DNA of 64,000 nucleotides from Benincasa hispida (GCF_009727055.1 NC_052352.1:24155512-24219511); one strand, 5' to 3'. Counted from the first letter of the stretch, positions 40,088 to 53,129 are shown. The notes: a model not told the origin generated them from the sequence alone. Made by a program: numbers and translations.

Positions 40088-43000
40088 ATGTAGAGATCTT
40101 CAGCATAGAATATCAGCTACCCAAGTTGGTGAGGGTGGTTCACATGTCATTGTGGTTTGATTTTGATTCGAACTAAAAATGGATGAAAGCCACTGCGCAC
40201 TAGCTTTGATGTGAGTGAGGGCAAATGGTGTATGCTCTAAATGTGGTGGTGTACGCTGCCATTTGAGTTTATTGTATTCTAATTGCTGGGGCTGTCTTGC
40301 ATGGGAAGTCTTTTTATTATGCACATTTTATTCTGAATCACGAATGATAGAAATGATGTAATACTTTAGATATCCCTTCTCTGCAAGACTAACAATTACG
40401 GTAGACTGTTGGGTAGTATTTGCAGTGATTTTTATTAGATTCGTTATGTGAACTCATTTCACTTAGTTCCATAGCCTACCTGTGTTCTCTTGTCTCACTG
40501 CCCTATTGCAGATGTTTTGATGTGGATTTTTCTGAAGCGTTATATTATGCGGAAATAAAAAAAAGATCAAGTTTTGGGAATGAGATGCTTATAAATCAGA
40601 TAACTGAAATTGAGATGCGGTTTGTGTTAGGTTTACCCATGCATGCGATCCTAGAATCTCTCTTAGTATTTTTCAGTTTTCAATTGACTTTTATTAAGCT
40701 CCCATTTGATAATGTTTCCCATTTCCGTTTCTTGGTTTTTAATAACCAGAAACAAGAATATGTCGACTATTTCTGTTTTTGGCGCATGTATGTTATATAA
40801 CATCCATTGATAAGTTGGTAGGTTAGTTTGAGCTGATAAAATGGATGAATGTTTGTTCCATCTTAAATATGGTGTGACATTGAGTGATTGAGGATCTCTG
40901 TCAAGATGAATGAATTGTTTTTCTTATTTGTCGGTTTTAAAATAGAATTTTATGTTCTCTAATATTTTATATCTTAGAGTGCATGGTTATTGAGATTTAA
41001 TCTAAAAATGGTAAATTTAATACTGCATAAATAGGCTGTATAAAATAAATCCAGACAAGGTCATTAACTACCAAGGTTTGTAAAATAAAGTATCTTGTAT
41101 TTAAAATGGTTTAAATTATCTCTAGATTAAGGTAGATGAGCAATCCTTTGCGAAGAAATTCTTGAACGAATAAAGTCCATGAATCATTCTTATAAAAAAA
41201 CTTGTCTGGTCTACTACCAGGTTGAAGAAGCATCATCGGTATCTCGATGCTACACATAATAAATAATTTGACCAGCAATCTCCCTCCATGGATTTTTAGG
41301 GCGTCTATACAAGTCTTCTAGTTTCTCTTTCCAACAGACTAAGAGACCCCTCATCTCCGACCTCTTTTCATGTGCCTCCTCAAATGATGTCGTTTTACAA
41401 ACATTTAATTTTGTTTTTCATTTAATATTCAAGATTTATAGTCAAAATCACATTTAGTTTTATTGTTTTCACATTTGACATCAAAAGTTGTGCCCAATAT
41501 ATCCCAAGACTTTTTATTTGGACTCTTATAAGTCTCTTAAATATGTTCCATATCTACTCTATCTCAGAAATTAAAAAAACAAGTTTAAAAATTTAGACCA
41601 AAAAAAAAAAAAAAAACTCTAATTGTACCTTATTATTATTATTGTTATTAATTAATTTGTTGTTAATAGATACATTAATCTTAAAAGTGTACTTATTAGA
41701 TATGAAGTTAAATTTGATGTCTAATATAACATTTAATTTTTAACATTTTCAAATATGTTAAGAATCTATTACATACAAAAATTGAAAAATTCAAGAACAT
41801 GCGAGACTTTTATTTAATTTTCTTTTTTGAGTTCAAAGATCATTTACAAACACAAACTTAAAAGCTCATATACTATATTTTTATTTTTATATAAATTTGT
41901 GTCCCATGATATGAAATCTTAGATCTACCACTATTTACGATGTCTCAACTCATTCCATTCACAACTTTCCAAACAAATAACTCCTAAAGTCTATAGGTTA
42001 ACCTTGTAATTAATCAATTTTCAGAACGAAAGGTATCTAATTTTTCATAATGTTTATTATTGTTTTTATTAGTACACGAAAAGGGTTGAAAAAAATTCGA
42101 ACCTCCGACGTCAAATGACGTTCATACCAATCTCGGTCGAGGGGTTCTTTTTTGAGCATAGATAAACATTATAGGGAAATTAAACACCGTTCATCGGTAA
42201 ACTTTTTTGGCTTAATTTTTAACTTCAACATAGGAAGTTTTTCACTCATAAATGTGAAATGCTTAAACGGAAGCTAAACGTGGAGTTTCTATGTATGGTC
42301 TTGATCGACTAAATATCACACGTAAATATGAAAGAATAAAAGGAAGCTGAACTGTGCTTTTATTTTATTTCATTTTTTTATCAATTTTTTTAATACAAAA
42401 CAAATGTTCAATTATACACCTTTATTCCCTCTAATATCTATTTGATTCTTCCACATTTTGAAAGTGTTTACTAAATTTTGAATTTTAAATCGAATGTTTA
42501 ATTAGTATTTTAATTTTAAAATGACATTCAATTTTGTATTTAATAAATGTTTTATATATTAATTTTTCAAGAGATTAATTGATAATTTAATTATAAATTT
42601 AAATCTTATGATCACTAAGGTTCTTTTCGGTAACTATTTGGATTTTAGCTTTTAGTTTTTAAAAAATTAAACCTATAGATACATTTTTCGCCTCTAAATT
42701 TTTTGTTTTTTTTCCTTTTATCTACTTTTTACTATTATTTAGAAAAGAATCAAGTCAAGTTTTGAAAATTAAGAAAAGTAGTTTTTACTTGTTCGTTATT
42801 TGTAGAATTTAACTATGAATTCAACTTTTTTATTTAAGAAAGTTACAAACCATTATAAGAAATTGAGAAGAAATATGCTAAATCTAAAAATAAAAAATAA
42901 AAAAGTTCAAACGGTGCCTAACTTTTAATTTTTTTTTTTTTAATAGTCCTGTAATTCTTATTTTTATTTTTTGAATATGTCAAAAACCTATTAGACAAAA

Positions 43001-43751
43001 TTAAAAGTTTAGAGATATATAAATATTTTAAAAAATTTAATTAACACAAAATTGAAAATTCAAAAACAAAATAAATACAAACATAGAAAATTTAAACTAC
43101 AAACAAATTTTAATAGTAAAACCCGTTTAAAGAAACATTTATCGTAAAACACAAAGTTAAAATATTTTTGTGAATTTATTTGGTGGAAACTCCAAACCCA
43201 AAATTGCATGTAGGTATATAATCCAAAACTCTCTTTTTTGTATTTTCCAAATAAACTATACATCAATATTGAAGAATCTAGTCAAAATTTGAAAAGAAAT
43301 GAGTTCATAATTTTTTTTTTTGACAGACTTCATAATAAAACATTTATTTATTCATTTTTTTCCTTTCCTTTTTATATCAAATCAACTTCATAATCCACAC
43401 AAAACCCAACAACGCAACACACTGATAATCAAACTTTTGAAAAGGCTTAAAAAATAAAGTTCATTAAATAGAAAAAAAAGCTCAAGTTAGTAATGTTGTG
43501 TTCTTTAAAAAAAACCCCCCAACAAAACCAAAGATGGAAAAGAAGCACCTTTCTGCTTCTTCATCAAAAATGGCAGTAAAAAAACCCAGTCTCTTTTTCA
43601 TCTACATTTCCTCAGTTGGCTCATTGCTCTAATTGGTTAATTTACACTTCTCCCATTAAATCCTTTCAACTGCCAAATACCCCCCAAAAAAAAAACTCAA
43701 AAAATCCTCTGTTTTCTTCTCTGTTTCTTCTACTCAAAAACCGCCATTGAA
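40088..43751. other. UAP56 3' flank and AT-rich spacer
   Basis: It begins with the UAP56 3' untranslated region, then spacer with many A/T homopolymers. No supported coding frame was found; the region just before 43752 (CT-rich, 43540-43751) is the likely promoter and leader of the next gene. Confidence 0.55.
42084..42150 (-). repeat. Possible tRNA-derived SINE fragment
   Basis: The minus strand has a B-box-like GGAGGTTCGAAT near 42100 and, upstream of it, GAGATTGGTATGA resembling an A box. I see no clear tail or target duplication, so this is only a candidate. Confidence 0.3.
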
Positions 43752-44600
43752 ATGACCTCCATAAGCTTACAAGAGCTCCATCTTTACCACTCCATTGACA
43801 GAGAAATCTTCTCCCGTTTGCTCATCAAGCTCTCTCGAGACCCCGCTCAGTCCCTCCTAATCATCTCTCTTTGGCTATGGCTCGAAGAACAGGGCTTCAC
43901 CAATTTCATTTTCAGAATCATGCCTCTCTCCGACCCTTTATTGAATTTTCTAGCCAATGAAGCTGTTTTCTGTCTCAGCTGCTTAGATTCCAACAATCAC
44001 GCCACCGGGCCCCACCCCACCGTACTTCCTGCCACCTCGACGGCGGCCGGAAGAGAAATTCCGGTTGAGATGTTCATCCAAAACCGTTTCAGGGCAATCA
44101 GTGGGGTGAAGTACTTTCTCACTCATGTTTGTGCTCGGATTTTCACAGACATTTTGGAGATTGTTTTGGGTAGAACTAATTCTCAATCGAATGAGGCTTT
44201 AGTGATTCATGGGTTCCCACATCCGATCTTTGGTTCGATCACAATTATCCCCAAATCCTTGGACCAAAATTTTCCGACCGGCGGGCTGTGGGGGTGGCCG
44301 TCCGCAGACGGCGGAATGTCGGAAGACGATCGGACTCTGTTTCTTACATTTTCACGAGGTTTTCCGGTGACGGCGGAGGAAGTGAAGGGGCTTTTTGCAG
44401 AGGCATTTGGAGACTGTGTTGAGAGTATTCAAATGGAGGAAGTTCCGGCCGGCGAGCAGCCGCTGTATGCTCGAATGATGATGAATTCGGTGGTCGCCGT
44501 CGATCAGATTCTCGACGGGAAACGAATTGCTAAGTTTCGTATTAATGGGAAACACATTTGGGCTCGAAAGTATGAGCGGAGATCGGAGTTATTGATATGA
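43752..44600 (+). CDS. Uncharacterised plant protein with RRM-like C-terminus
   Basis: A single uninterrupted 282-codon frame ending in TGA, with higher GC than its AT-rich surroundings and an upstream CT-rich leader. The N-terminus (LQELHLYHSIDREIFSRLL, residues 7-25) and the segment LIISLWLWLEEQGF (36-49) look helical. A Ser/Thr/Pro-rich link follows at about 82-100. The C-terminal part (about 194-275) has the order of an RNA-recognition motif: RTLFLTFSRGF as an RNP2-like strand (194-204), a helix VTAEEVKGLFAEAFG, LYARMMMNS as a weak RNP1-like strand (238-246), and a second helix with GKRI. The canonical RNP1 aromatics are missing. I recall similar intronless plant proteins of unknown role, but I cannot name the family and assign no function. 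The start is the first ATG, directly after the leader. Confidence 0.8.
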   Translation: MTSISLQELHLYHSIDREIFSRLLIKLSRDPAQSLLIISLWLWLEEQGFTNFIFRIMPLSDPLLNFLANEAVFCLSCLDSNNHATGPHPTVLPATSTAAGREIPVEMFIQNRFRAISGVKYFLTHVCARIFTDILEIVLGRTNSQSNEALVIHGFPHPIFGSITIIPKSLDQNFPTGGLWGWPSADGGMSEDDRTLFLTFSRGFPVTAEEVKGLFAEAFGDCVESIQMEEVPAGEQPLYARMMMNSVVAVDQILDGKRIAKFRINGKHIWARKYERRSELLI

Positions 44601-47275
44601 AACAGAACAACCCATTTCGGAAAAAATGAACATCTTTGTGGGTTTTGAACAAAAATGCCAACTTTGTAGTTTAACTTAAACAATTTTCACAAATTTCTTC
44701 TTGTGCGTGTGTGTGTTTTTGGTCTCCTTATGTTTCATGCTGGCTTTGATTTACTACAAAACTACACATGTTTTTCTATAGCTTGACTTTTACATTCTCT
44801 AATAATTTAACATTCTCAACTTTACCTACAGATCATTCGTTAATTTAGAGATGATAATTGGTGACTTATTTACTAAGTCACGTTCGTACATTACGAACTT
44901 TTTGTTTTATTTGTGATATTCTCTTGATTGTGTTGGGTATATAAAGCTTGAATTCAATGGAGGAAAGAAGGGATTTATAGTACCTATTTAATGACTAATA
45001 TTTGGAATAAGAATCTCTCTGAACATTTTTTTTAGTACAAGAAGAAGAGAAAAAGGAGACATTTTTGCTTTCTTCGTAAAAAGAAAAAAGTTGTCAGATT
45101 TATAGTAGTGGTCGAAGATTTGAACGGTTTAGAAGGCAGGTAAGACATTACAAATCTTGCTACAATGTTTTTTTTTTCCCTTTCAACCATAATGTTCTTA
45201 CAAAGGTCATTGAACAATACAACAATTTCCTTGCTGCTTCCAAAATGGTTTTGTATAATAACCTTTTGGGTTTACATTGCGCAAAAGCTTAGGAACCTTG
45301 TACATGCCACTTCCCTATAAAGTGATCAACTTTTTTTAAAGTTCTCGAAATAATGAATGGTCAATCTATTTTACCATTCGATCGCAAATCACTTTCATTT
45401 CTTCATCTCTTCACCGTATAGTATTTTGATTTGAGTTCTCACTATTGTTAACTTCCATCTCGAGATGGTTTTAATAAAAACCGAATCACGACTCACAATG
45501 TCACCTAACAATTTTGAACTATTACATATATGACATTTATAGACATCTGTATCCACTAATTATAATTAGGGACATGACACATTTTTAAATTTAAACTACT
45601 CATCTCTAAGCGTTAATTTATTTATTTTTAGTTTCAATTTACTTTTTCATATTTTAATTACTTTTTCTAATCATATATTTTTACATTGGTTAATTTTGGT
45701 TAAATGACCACTTCAGAGGATACTGGAGAGAGAACAAAGTTAGATCTAAACCAAATAAAAAAGAAAATGCACTAAATTCAGCATTTACTCTCCCTTTTTT
45801 TTTTTTCTTTTTTCTTTTTAAAAAAATTAAATATGGTGAAAGGGAGAAAGTTAAACTTGGAAGGCAATTGAATAAAAGGCTAAGTTATAGAAAACGCTCT
45901 TATTAAACTTTCAAAGCTTTCAATAAAATTCTTATACTTACAAAGAAAAAAAAAAAAAAAAAAACATTTACAGCAAGTTTTTGAATGGAAATCGTTTCAA
46001 AAATACCAATAAACTTTAAAAATTTCATAATACCTTAAATTTTGGGTGTAACTATTCTCTTGCGTGTACCACATGGCACTTTTATTTTATTTTATTTTTT
46101 GTTTTTTTTATAATGATTTTTTATTTTTTTTATTGGGTGTAAAGGGTAGGATGTTGCACTTAATCATTTTTCTTTTAAAAATGAAAAATTGGGGACAACT
46201 GAAAGCACCCTCATTTGTGCATCCCAAACTGTACCTAATAAAATATTGTTACGTGGTAATTTGATTTTTTCAATATTATTTTTATGATTTTTTTTTTTTG
46301 TGTGTAAAGAAGAGGGGAGCATAGTAATTGGGTGTATGCCTAATCATTGCTTCTAAAAATATTCTTAAAGTTTCAAATATTGCATTAATACTTTTAATCT
46401 TTAATAAAGTTTAAAAAAGTTGGTATTCTCATTTTATGAGGAAAATTTGTCAAAAACTTCAAATAAATATACTTTTCATTTACTTTTAAACGTTTCAAAA
46501 CTTTCATTAAAGTTATCTTGAGTTAAAAAATAACAAATTAAAAAAAATTCATACAATTTTTCTCATTTAGAAATAACTAAATATGATGATTCACTACTTC
46601 AAGTTAAAATATAAAATTCCATAAATTTCTAAAATCAAGATCTCCTCTTAAAACTGTCAAATGATGAAAGAATATCATATCTTCAATCTATCATGGAGAA
46701 CATTTAAAACTGAGCATAGTAAATAAACAAATTGAACATTAAAAAAATTTAAAAGTATTATTAAAATTTTTGAAAGTTAAAAATATATATTTTTTAAAAT
46801 AAATTAACAAGTTAAAGGATATTTTCTATAATTTAACTTTTAAAAAAATCCGTTTTTCCATAGCAAAAGAGAAAGATAACTACATGTAGTAAAGAAAAAT
46901 CTAAAATGAAGAACGAAACAAGTGAAGTAAACATACATACAATATAATACATTAATAAAGAAGAAAACAACATTCTAAATATGTTATTCACTATTTTTCA
47001 GATTCTAAATTCGAATGCTGAGAAATAATATTTGAATAATACAACCAAAATATGTTTAAGAATTAAATCGAGAGAGAGAGGGTACTGCGAAATTGAATCT
47101 TCCAATTTTGCTCTGTTAAACTTGAAGAAAAATTAGGAGAATGGGAGTGGAAAAAGAAGTTGGAAGAAACTCAAAATCATTTTCTAGATAAGTAGGGCAA
47201 GCTTCTAATCGTAGTGGTACAAATGATCCTAAATTTTATCCTTTTTTTTAAAAAAAAAAACCGTTTTCAAATATT
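44601..47275. other. AT-rich spacer, no gene seen
   Basis: It begins with the 3' flank of the gene ending at 44600. Long A or T runs occur (for example 45945-45964, 46296-46310), with no supported frame. Confidence 0.55.
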
Positions 47276-47440
47276 TATAAATATATCAAAATTTCACAGT
47301 TTACCTGCGACAGGCCGCGAGATCGTGATAGATTGTCTATCCATGTCATGATAGACACATATAGTCTATCGTAGTCTATTGCAATCTATTAATTTGTAAA
47401 TATTTTCAGCAGTTTTGTCATTTAAAATAATTTTCCTTAA
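47276..47440. repeat. Repeat with GTCTATC/GATAGAC motifs, probable transposon fragment
   Basis: Between about 47325 and 47395 the words GATAGA, GTCTATC and AGTCTAT recur in both orientations, followed by a stretch TTGTAAATATTTTCAGCAG. It looks like a piece of a dispersed element; class unknown. Confidence 0.4.
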
Positions 47441-47655
47441 AAAATATATATATCTTTTATTATTATTTTTTCAAAAATTGTAATATTAACTTTATCTTTT
47501 ATAAATGTTTCAAAACTACTATAGTTGTAGAAAATTGTTCGAATGTTGATTTTTCAAAAAGTACAACTGCTAATAATTATTTTATAAGGTACATCAGTCT
47601 CAAACGGAGCCTAAGTCGGGTTGGTTGGAGGTCGTTTTTCTTTTTCTTTTTGAAT

Positions 47656-48528
47656 AAGTATATAAATAATACATATATGCTAAAATCATGTTTATTATAT
47701 AAAAATAAGTTATTCACAGCCACATCTTTTTCTCTCAACAAAAGCTTTTTAAATATTTCCAAATGTTTTCTCTTTTCCTTTTTTTTTTCTTTTTCTTTTG
47801 TTTTTCATTTTGTATACAATTTATTTAGAATATAATTAATTAATTGATTAATTAACTAATTATATTAATTTAACAAAATCAATATAATTACTTATTTTAA
47901 TAAATTAATAACAATCTACAAAAGTGTTTCCTTAATTTATTTTTACAAATAAAAAACTAATTTTAATCTTAGTTATTTTAACTTAGTATAAGTATTATTT
48001 TTTAATACTACTTTTAAGTAATTGTACAATTAAAATTATTTTATTATTAATTAATCTATTAAAACTATATGGGACTATCAAGGCTAATTTCATAGGATAA
48101 ATACAAACATAATTTGTTATTTGCAAATCCTAACAACATTCCATGCACAATCAAATATAACAATTTTTTCTAGCAATTTTATATGAAGACATGTTATTTT
48201 CATACTTTTTTATCAGACATCTATAGAAATTTAAACCAAACGTCCCTATGAATCAAGTTGTTAATTGGTAGTTATTTAACGTTTAACCATGGAAAAGATA
48301 CAACCATTTTTATCGTGGTTAATTGGCAATAAAATATACTTTTTAAACTTTTGTATATGACTTACTATTTTATAAAATAGTTTATTAATTATTTTAGCAA
48401 TAAACTTTATCCTTTTTAATTATACTGTTTTTTTTTTTAATTTTATAAAAGATTTTAATTATGCCAAATTGTTAACGCTATTATTACAGATCACAAATGA
48501 GAAAAGAGTTATTGGGTATAGAGTTGCA
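47656..48528. repeat. Block shared with 60676-62520
   Basis: Most of this stretch recurs, diverged, at 60676-61484 and 62404-62520 (for example CAAATTGTTAACGCTATTAT near 48466 and 62458). In the other copy about 920 bp is inserted, or retained, after AACTTTATCC (48402). Confidence 0.85.
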
Positions 48529-48562
48529 GAAAATTAGTATTTGTTTGTAAACAACAGCAAGC

Positions 48563-48634
48563 GGTTTTGTAGTCCAACGGTTAGGATAATTGCCTTCCAA
48601 GCAATAGACCCGGGTTCGACTCCCGGCAAACGCA
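48563..48634 (+). tRNA. tRNA-Gly (UCC anticodon), acceptor stem imperfect
   Basis: D arm (GTCC…GGAT), anticodon arm ATTGC-CTTCCAA-GCAAT with anticodon TCC, and T arm CCGGG-TTCGACT-CCCGG are all intact, and the internal A and B boxes are present. A TTATTTTTTTT run follows as a Pol III terminator. The 3' acceptor strand CAAACGC plus A would pair perfectly with GCGTTTG, but the 5' side reads GCGGTTTTG (48561-48569), two bases longer. Counting 7 bp back from TA gives GGTTTTG with two mismatches. It may be a decaying gene copy or tolerate a bulge. No intron. Confidence 0.8.
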
Positions 48635-49452
48635 TTATTTTTTTTCTATTTTTTAAATTTATAAGTATTTATATACCATTTTGAGTGTTTTTAAAATTTG
48701 GTTCATTTTAATACTTATATTTTCAAAGTATTCATTTTAATCTTATACTTTTAAGAAGCAATCATATTGATTTCTATTTATAAAATTTCTCACCATAAAT
48801 TTTAAGGAAAAAAATTTAATTTACATCCCTAAATTTTAGATTTTAGAGTTATATCAATTTAAATTCTGAATTTTTGTATGTATCAATTAACACTCTCGTT
48901 CAGATTTATATAATTTGAAAAGTATAGTGTGAAATATATAATTATTTCAGTTATACTACTAAATAGTTAAATTTAGAGTCTTTCTTAGAATTTCACTTGA
49001 AAATCGCTATGTATTCATTTCTTACACGTGTTAGACTTATTGAAATGTTGGATCAAGAAAATAAATTATTATAATTGATTTATGGGCGGTTTTGAAGAAA
49101 ATCTTAATTGAGATTCTAAATTGATTCACTTTTGAAAGTTTTGGAGTTTAATTGATAAAATTATTAGTTTCTCACTACATTTATCCAATGGAAAGTAACG
49201 AAAAGAGTAAATTGATGCACTTTTGAAAGTTTAGAGTTTAAATTGATACAATTATTAGTTTATAGTTTAAATTAATGCAGCCTCCAAAGTTTAGGAGTGC
49301 AAAATTATATTTTTCATAAACTTTATAGGTGTTAAAGAAAATCATGGTTTATGGTTTTTCCTAGTTAGTATTTGCCTTTTCTATTATTCTCCTTTCAGGT
49401 AGCATCCTATTGTATTCTTGGAGTCTATTTATTCTTTATTTCATTTTATTCT
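48635..49452. other. AT-rich spacer, no gene seen
   Basis: Only the tRNA terminator and low-complexity sequence; phrases such as AAAGTTTAGAGTTTAAATTGATA recur in it near 49130-49260. Confidence 0.5.
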
Positions 49453-49490
49453 GGTTTAGGACATACAACCCAACAAACTCCGACTTGGAC
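49453..49490 (-). other. Polypurine tract and 23-bp stub of the 3' LTR
   Basis: The minus strand reads GTCCAAGTCGGAGTT (49490-49476), then TGTTGGGTTGTATGTCCTAA, matching the start of the 5' LTR at 58557 for about 21-23 bases before similarity ends. The rest of the 3' LTR is gone. Confidence 0.7.
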
Positions 49491-49599
49491 TAAAACTCCA
49501 ATGGATAAATGTTAAGTTTAATGAGAGAAAACAAAAAGAATAAATACAATAAACTAGGGCATCAGATACCCATTATTTCTCCCACTTGCCTTAGTTTTA

Positions 49600-52560
49600 A
49601 GTATCTCGTAGTCTTAGTCTCACTAGGTGACTCTCGAACACTTTAGCCGAGAGGGCCTTTGTAAATGTATCTGTGTGACAATCACGTCTCCTCGGTGTAC
49701 GTACTTAGCTTCTATGGTGGATTCAGCAATACAACTTTGCTTGATACTCCTCCATATTATAGCTCCTCTGTTCAGAGTGAATACTGACCCTAAAGTAGAT
49801 TTCCTAAAATCTAAATAGCTCTGAAAGTCAGAATCAGTGTATCTAGTAAGGATCAAATCCTTAGCACCATACACGAGCATATAGTCCCTCGTTCTCCAAA
49901 GATATTTTAGGATGTTTTTAACAGTAGTCCAATGATCATATCCAGGATTGGACTGATATCTGGTGACAATTCCAACTGCAAAACATTTGTCGGGACGAGT
50001 ACATAGTATGACATACATTAAGCTCCCTATTGCTGATGTATGTGGAATTCGTTTGATATCCTCAACTTCTTTAGGTGTTTTAGAACTTTGTTCCTTTAGA
50101 CAGATGAATTCCACGTTTGAAAGGCAATATTCCTTTCTTGGAACTTTGCATTTTATATCTAGACAATATCTTGTCTATTTAAGATGCCTAAAATAATGCT
50201 AAAGTTCTGTTCTTTCGATTCTGAACTATTTGGATCCCAAGAACATACTGCGCTTCACCCAAATCTTTCATTTGAAATTGCATAGCAAGCCATCTCTTGA
50301 CATTAGCTAGAAATTCTACTTCAGTTCCTATGAGTAGAATATAAGTAGAATTTCATCAACACATAGAACTAGAAAAGCAACATTTTTGTTAATGATTTTC
50401 TTGTAAACACAAGGTTCATCAAAATTTTGTTCAAAGGCATAAGATTTGATCATAGTGTCAAATCTTATATTCCAGGATCGAGACGCTTGTTTCAATCCAT
50501 AAATGGATTGATTAATCTTGCAAAACTTTTGGTCTTGACCTCGTTCAATAAACCCTTATGGTTGAGACATATAAATACTCTTCTCAAGATAGCCATTTAA
50601 GAAGGCTGTCTTGACATCTATTTTCCAGATTTCATAATCATAAAATATAGCTATGGACAAAAGTATTCTAATAGACTTCATTATGACAACCGGAGAGAAG
50701 GTTTCTTCATATTCCACTCCCTCTCTTTGGGTAAACCCTTTTGCTATAAGCCTAACTTTGTAGGTTTGTACCTTTCTAGCTTGGTCTCATTTTCTCTTCT
50801 AGATCCACTTGAAACCGATGGGTTTTACCCTTTCAGGTTGATCTACAAGGTCCCAGACGGAATTGAAGTACATCAACTCTATTTCAAAGTCCATAGCTTT
50901 AATCCTCTGGTCCTTATCCAGATCTTCCATTGCTTGTTTAAAAGTTAATGGATCCTCTTAGCCATCATCTGGTATGATGACTTGAGTTTCATTAAACCCC
51001 ATATACCAGTCAGGTTATTGTATAATCCTCCCACCATGTTGAGGCACTCTCAACTCTTGAGAAGGATGTGAAGTACCAGTTTCATCAATAACTCTTGTTG
51101 ATGGACCTACTCGATAAACAACTCTTGTCGATGCATCTGTGATTTCTCTGGTCATTTCATCTATTACTAGCCTACTGCAATGTTGGTGATTCTTGATGTG
51201 GTCTTCCTTTAGGAATGTTATATTTGTCGATATAAATACCTTATCTTCCTGAGGATTATAAAAGGAACCACCTTTTGTCTCTTTAGGGTAACCTATAAAT
51301 AGGTATACCTTTGAACGACGTTCCAACTTCTTAGGATTTTGCACCAACACATGTGCTGGGTATCCCTAGATTCTGAAGTGACGTAAACTACCTTTTTTAG
51401 AGAACCATGTTCAATATATATACTGTAGTCTAAACTGCATAACTCCAGAAAGAATTTGATAGATGAGTATAATTCATCATCGAACGAACCATGTCTAACA
51501 AGATTCTATTTCTCCTTTCTGCCACACCATTTTGTTGAGGTGTGCCAAGTGCTGTGAGTTGCGACTGGATTTCGTGTTCTATAAATTAGTCATGGAATAT
51601 CAAGTCCATATACTCACCACCTCGATCTGATCGAAATATTTTGAGTTTTTTACCTAATTGGTTCTCAACTTCTACCTTGTATTCCTTGAACTTTTCAAGT
51701 ATATCAGACTTATGATGCATTAGATAAATATAGCCATACCTTGAATAATCATCGAGGAAGCTGATGAAATATTCATACCCTCCTCTAGCTTTAACATTCA
51801 TTGGACCACAAAGGTCTGAATGTATCAACTCCAAGGGTTCTTTGGCTTTAAGACCTTTTCCAGAGAAAGATCTTTTAGTCATTTTACCCTCAAGACAAGA
51901 TTCACATGGCGGTAATGAATTATCTTCAAACTGATTTAGGCGACCATTCTTAACCAATCTTTCAATCCTAGTGAGATTGATGTGACCAAGTCTCAAGTGC
52001 CAAAGATAATTTTCCTTTTCTTATTTTGAGTCTCAACTATTTTAAACATCTATATGTTCAAAATGACTTTTATCTCAGTGAATTTTAACATGTACAAGTT
52101 ATTTTCTAATTTTGTGAAACAAATATTAATATCTTTCGAAGCAATGAACACTTCATTATTTTCAAAAGAAATTTTTTAATTTAGTTCCAGCAAACATGAG
52201 ACGGATATTAAATTCCTTTAAGTAAAATGTAACTATTTCCTATAATAACTTCATATCTCCCATTGTTTTAGCTAAAATAACTTCCCCGGTCCCTACCTTA
52301 AAGGTCGCTTTGCCTTCTGTAAGTTGTCTCAAGGAACTTGTTTCCTGAGAGAAAATACAGATATGATCAGTGGCACCTGAATCTATTATCTAGGTCTTTT
52401 TATCGTTTTCCACTAAGCATGTTTCAATGACTAGTAAATCGCTTTTACTCCGTCGTTCGTATTTTTCATTCTTATTTTTATTGTTTAAAACTTTAGATGA
52501 GTTGGGAGATAGAAGACAATCCTCTGTTAAAACTTATTTTGAATCATCATTTGTTAGTAA
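49600..52560 (-). pseudogene. Copia pol of the second family-A element (broken)
   Basis: In minus-strand order I see a GAG-pre-integrase zinc region (GHINLTRIERL…CESCLEGK, near 51990-51900), the integrase core with SDLCGP and SDRGGEY (51870-51600), reverse transcriptase (51350-50400) and RNase H (to about 49620). Many stops and shifts separate the pieces. The reverse transcriptase active site, normally YVDD, reads CVDE near 50355-50366, beside a short duplication. The RNase H segment is 163 codons (50114-49623), the longest surviving frame. No functional product is possible. Confidence 0.88.
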
Positions 52561-52626
52561 TTTGCATGTTTAATTGTTATTACCGTTAACTAAAGCAGAA
52601 GCGAGTTTTTTAGAAGAATTCGACAT
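52561..52626 (-). pseudogene. Stub of gag start
   Basis: An ATG at 52626 opens MSNSSKKLASALVNG and stops after about 18 codons. Leader homology lies directly upstream and the end of gag/pol directly downstream, so most of gag has been deleted. Confidence 0.5.
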
Positions 52627-53129
52627 GCTGAAATTTTAAACATATTCTTATTAGTAAATTGCAACTAAATCCAAATCAAGTTTTATCAAAAAGTAATAAT
52701 GTACTTGTAATCATTATTTATTTGCAATGATACTATAGTGAGCCAGAATAAGTGCTACTGAGGGACAATCAAATACTCCTTCACTAAAGCAAGACATTCT
52801 TGACTAAATACTATCTCCAGAATAATTCATATTTCGATAGTCATTTAGTTACCATTTTCAGTAAAAAACTTACTAACGATTAATAACTTTTGTAAGTGTG
52901 ACCCGCCATTTTATGATCTTATAGAAAAATATGAACATGCCTCGAATTGGAAGACAATGTTCAAGATAGAACTATCAGACTCTATTCATCTGAAGCTTGG
53001 GTTGTTCCAAATCCTATGTTACAACCCTCCGTAGGGATCGTTGCAGTTAACAGCTAGCTAGTGTCGCCTAAAACTATAGCAAGCGCAACATAGGAATCTC
53101 ACAATTCAAACTAATGGAGGAGACCGTAG
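52627..53129 (-). mobile_element. Leader of the second family-A element, gag-proximal part
   Basis: Reverse complement of the leader at about 10250-10760 of the nested element (for example GGAGGAGACCGTAG at 53116-53129 against 10258-10270). It ends exactly at the solo LTR. Confidence 0.8.
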
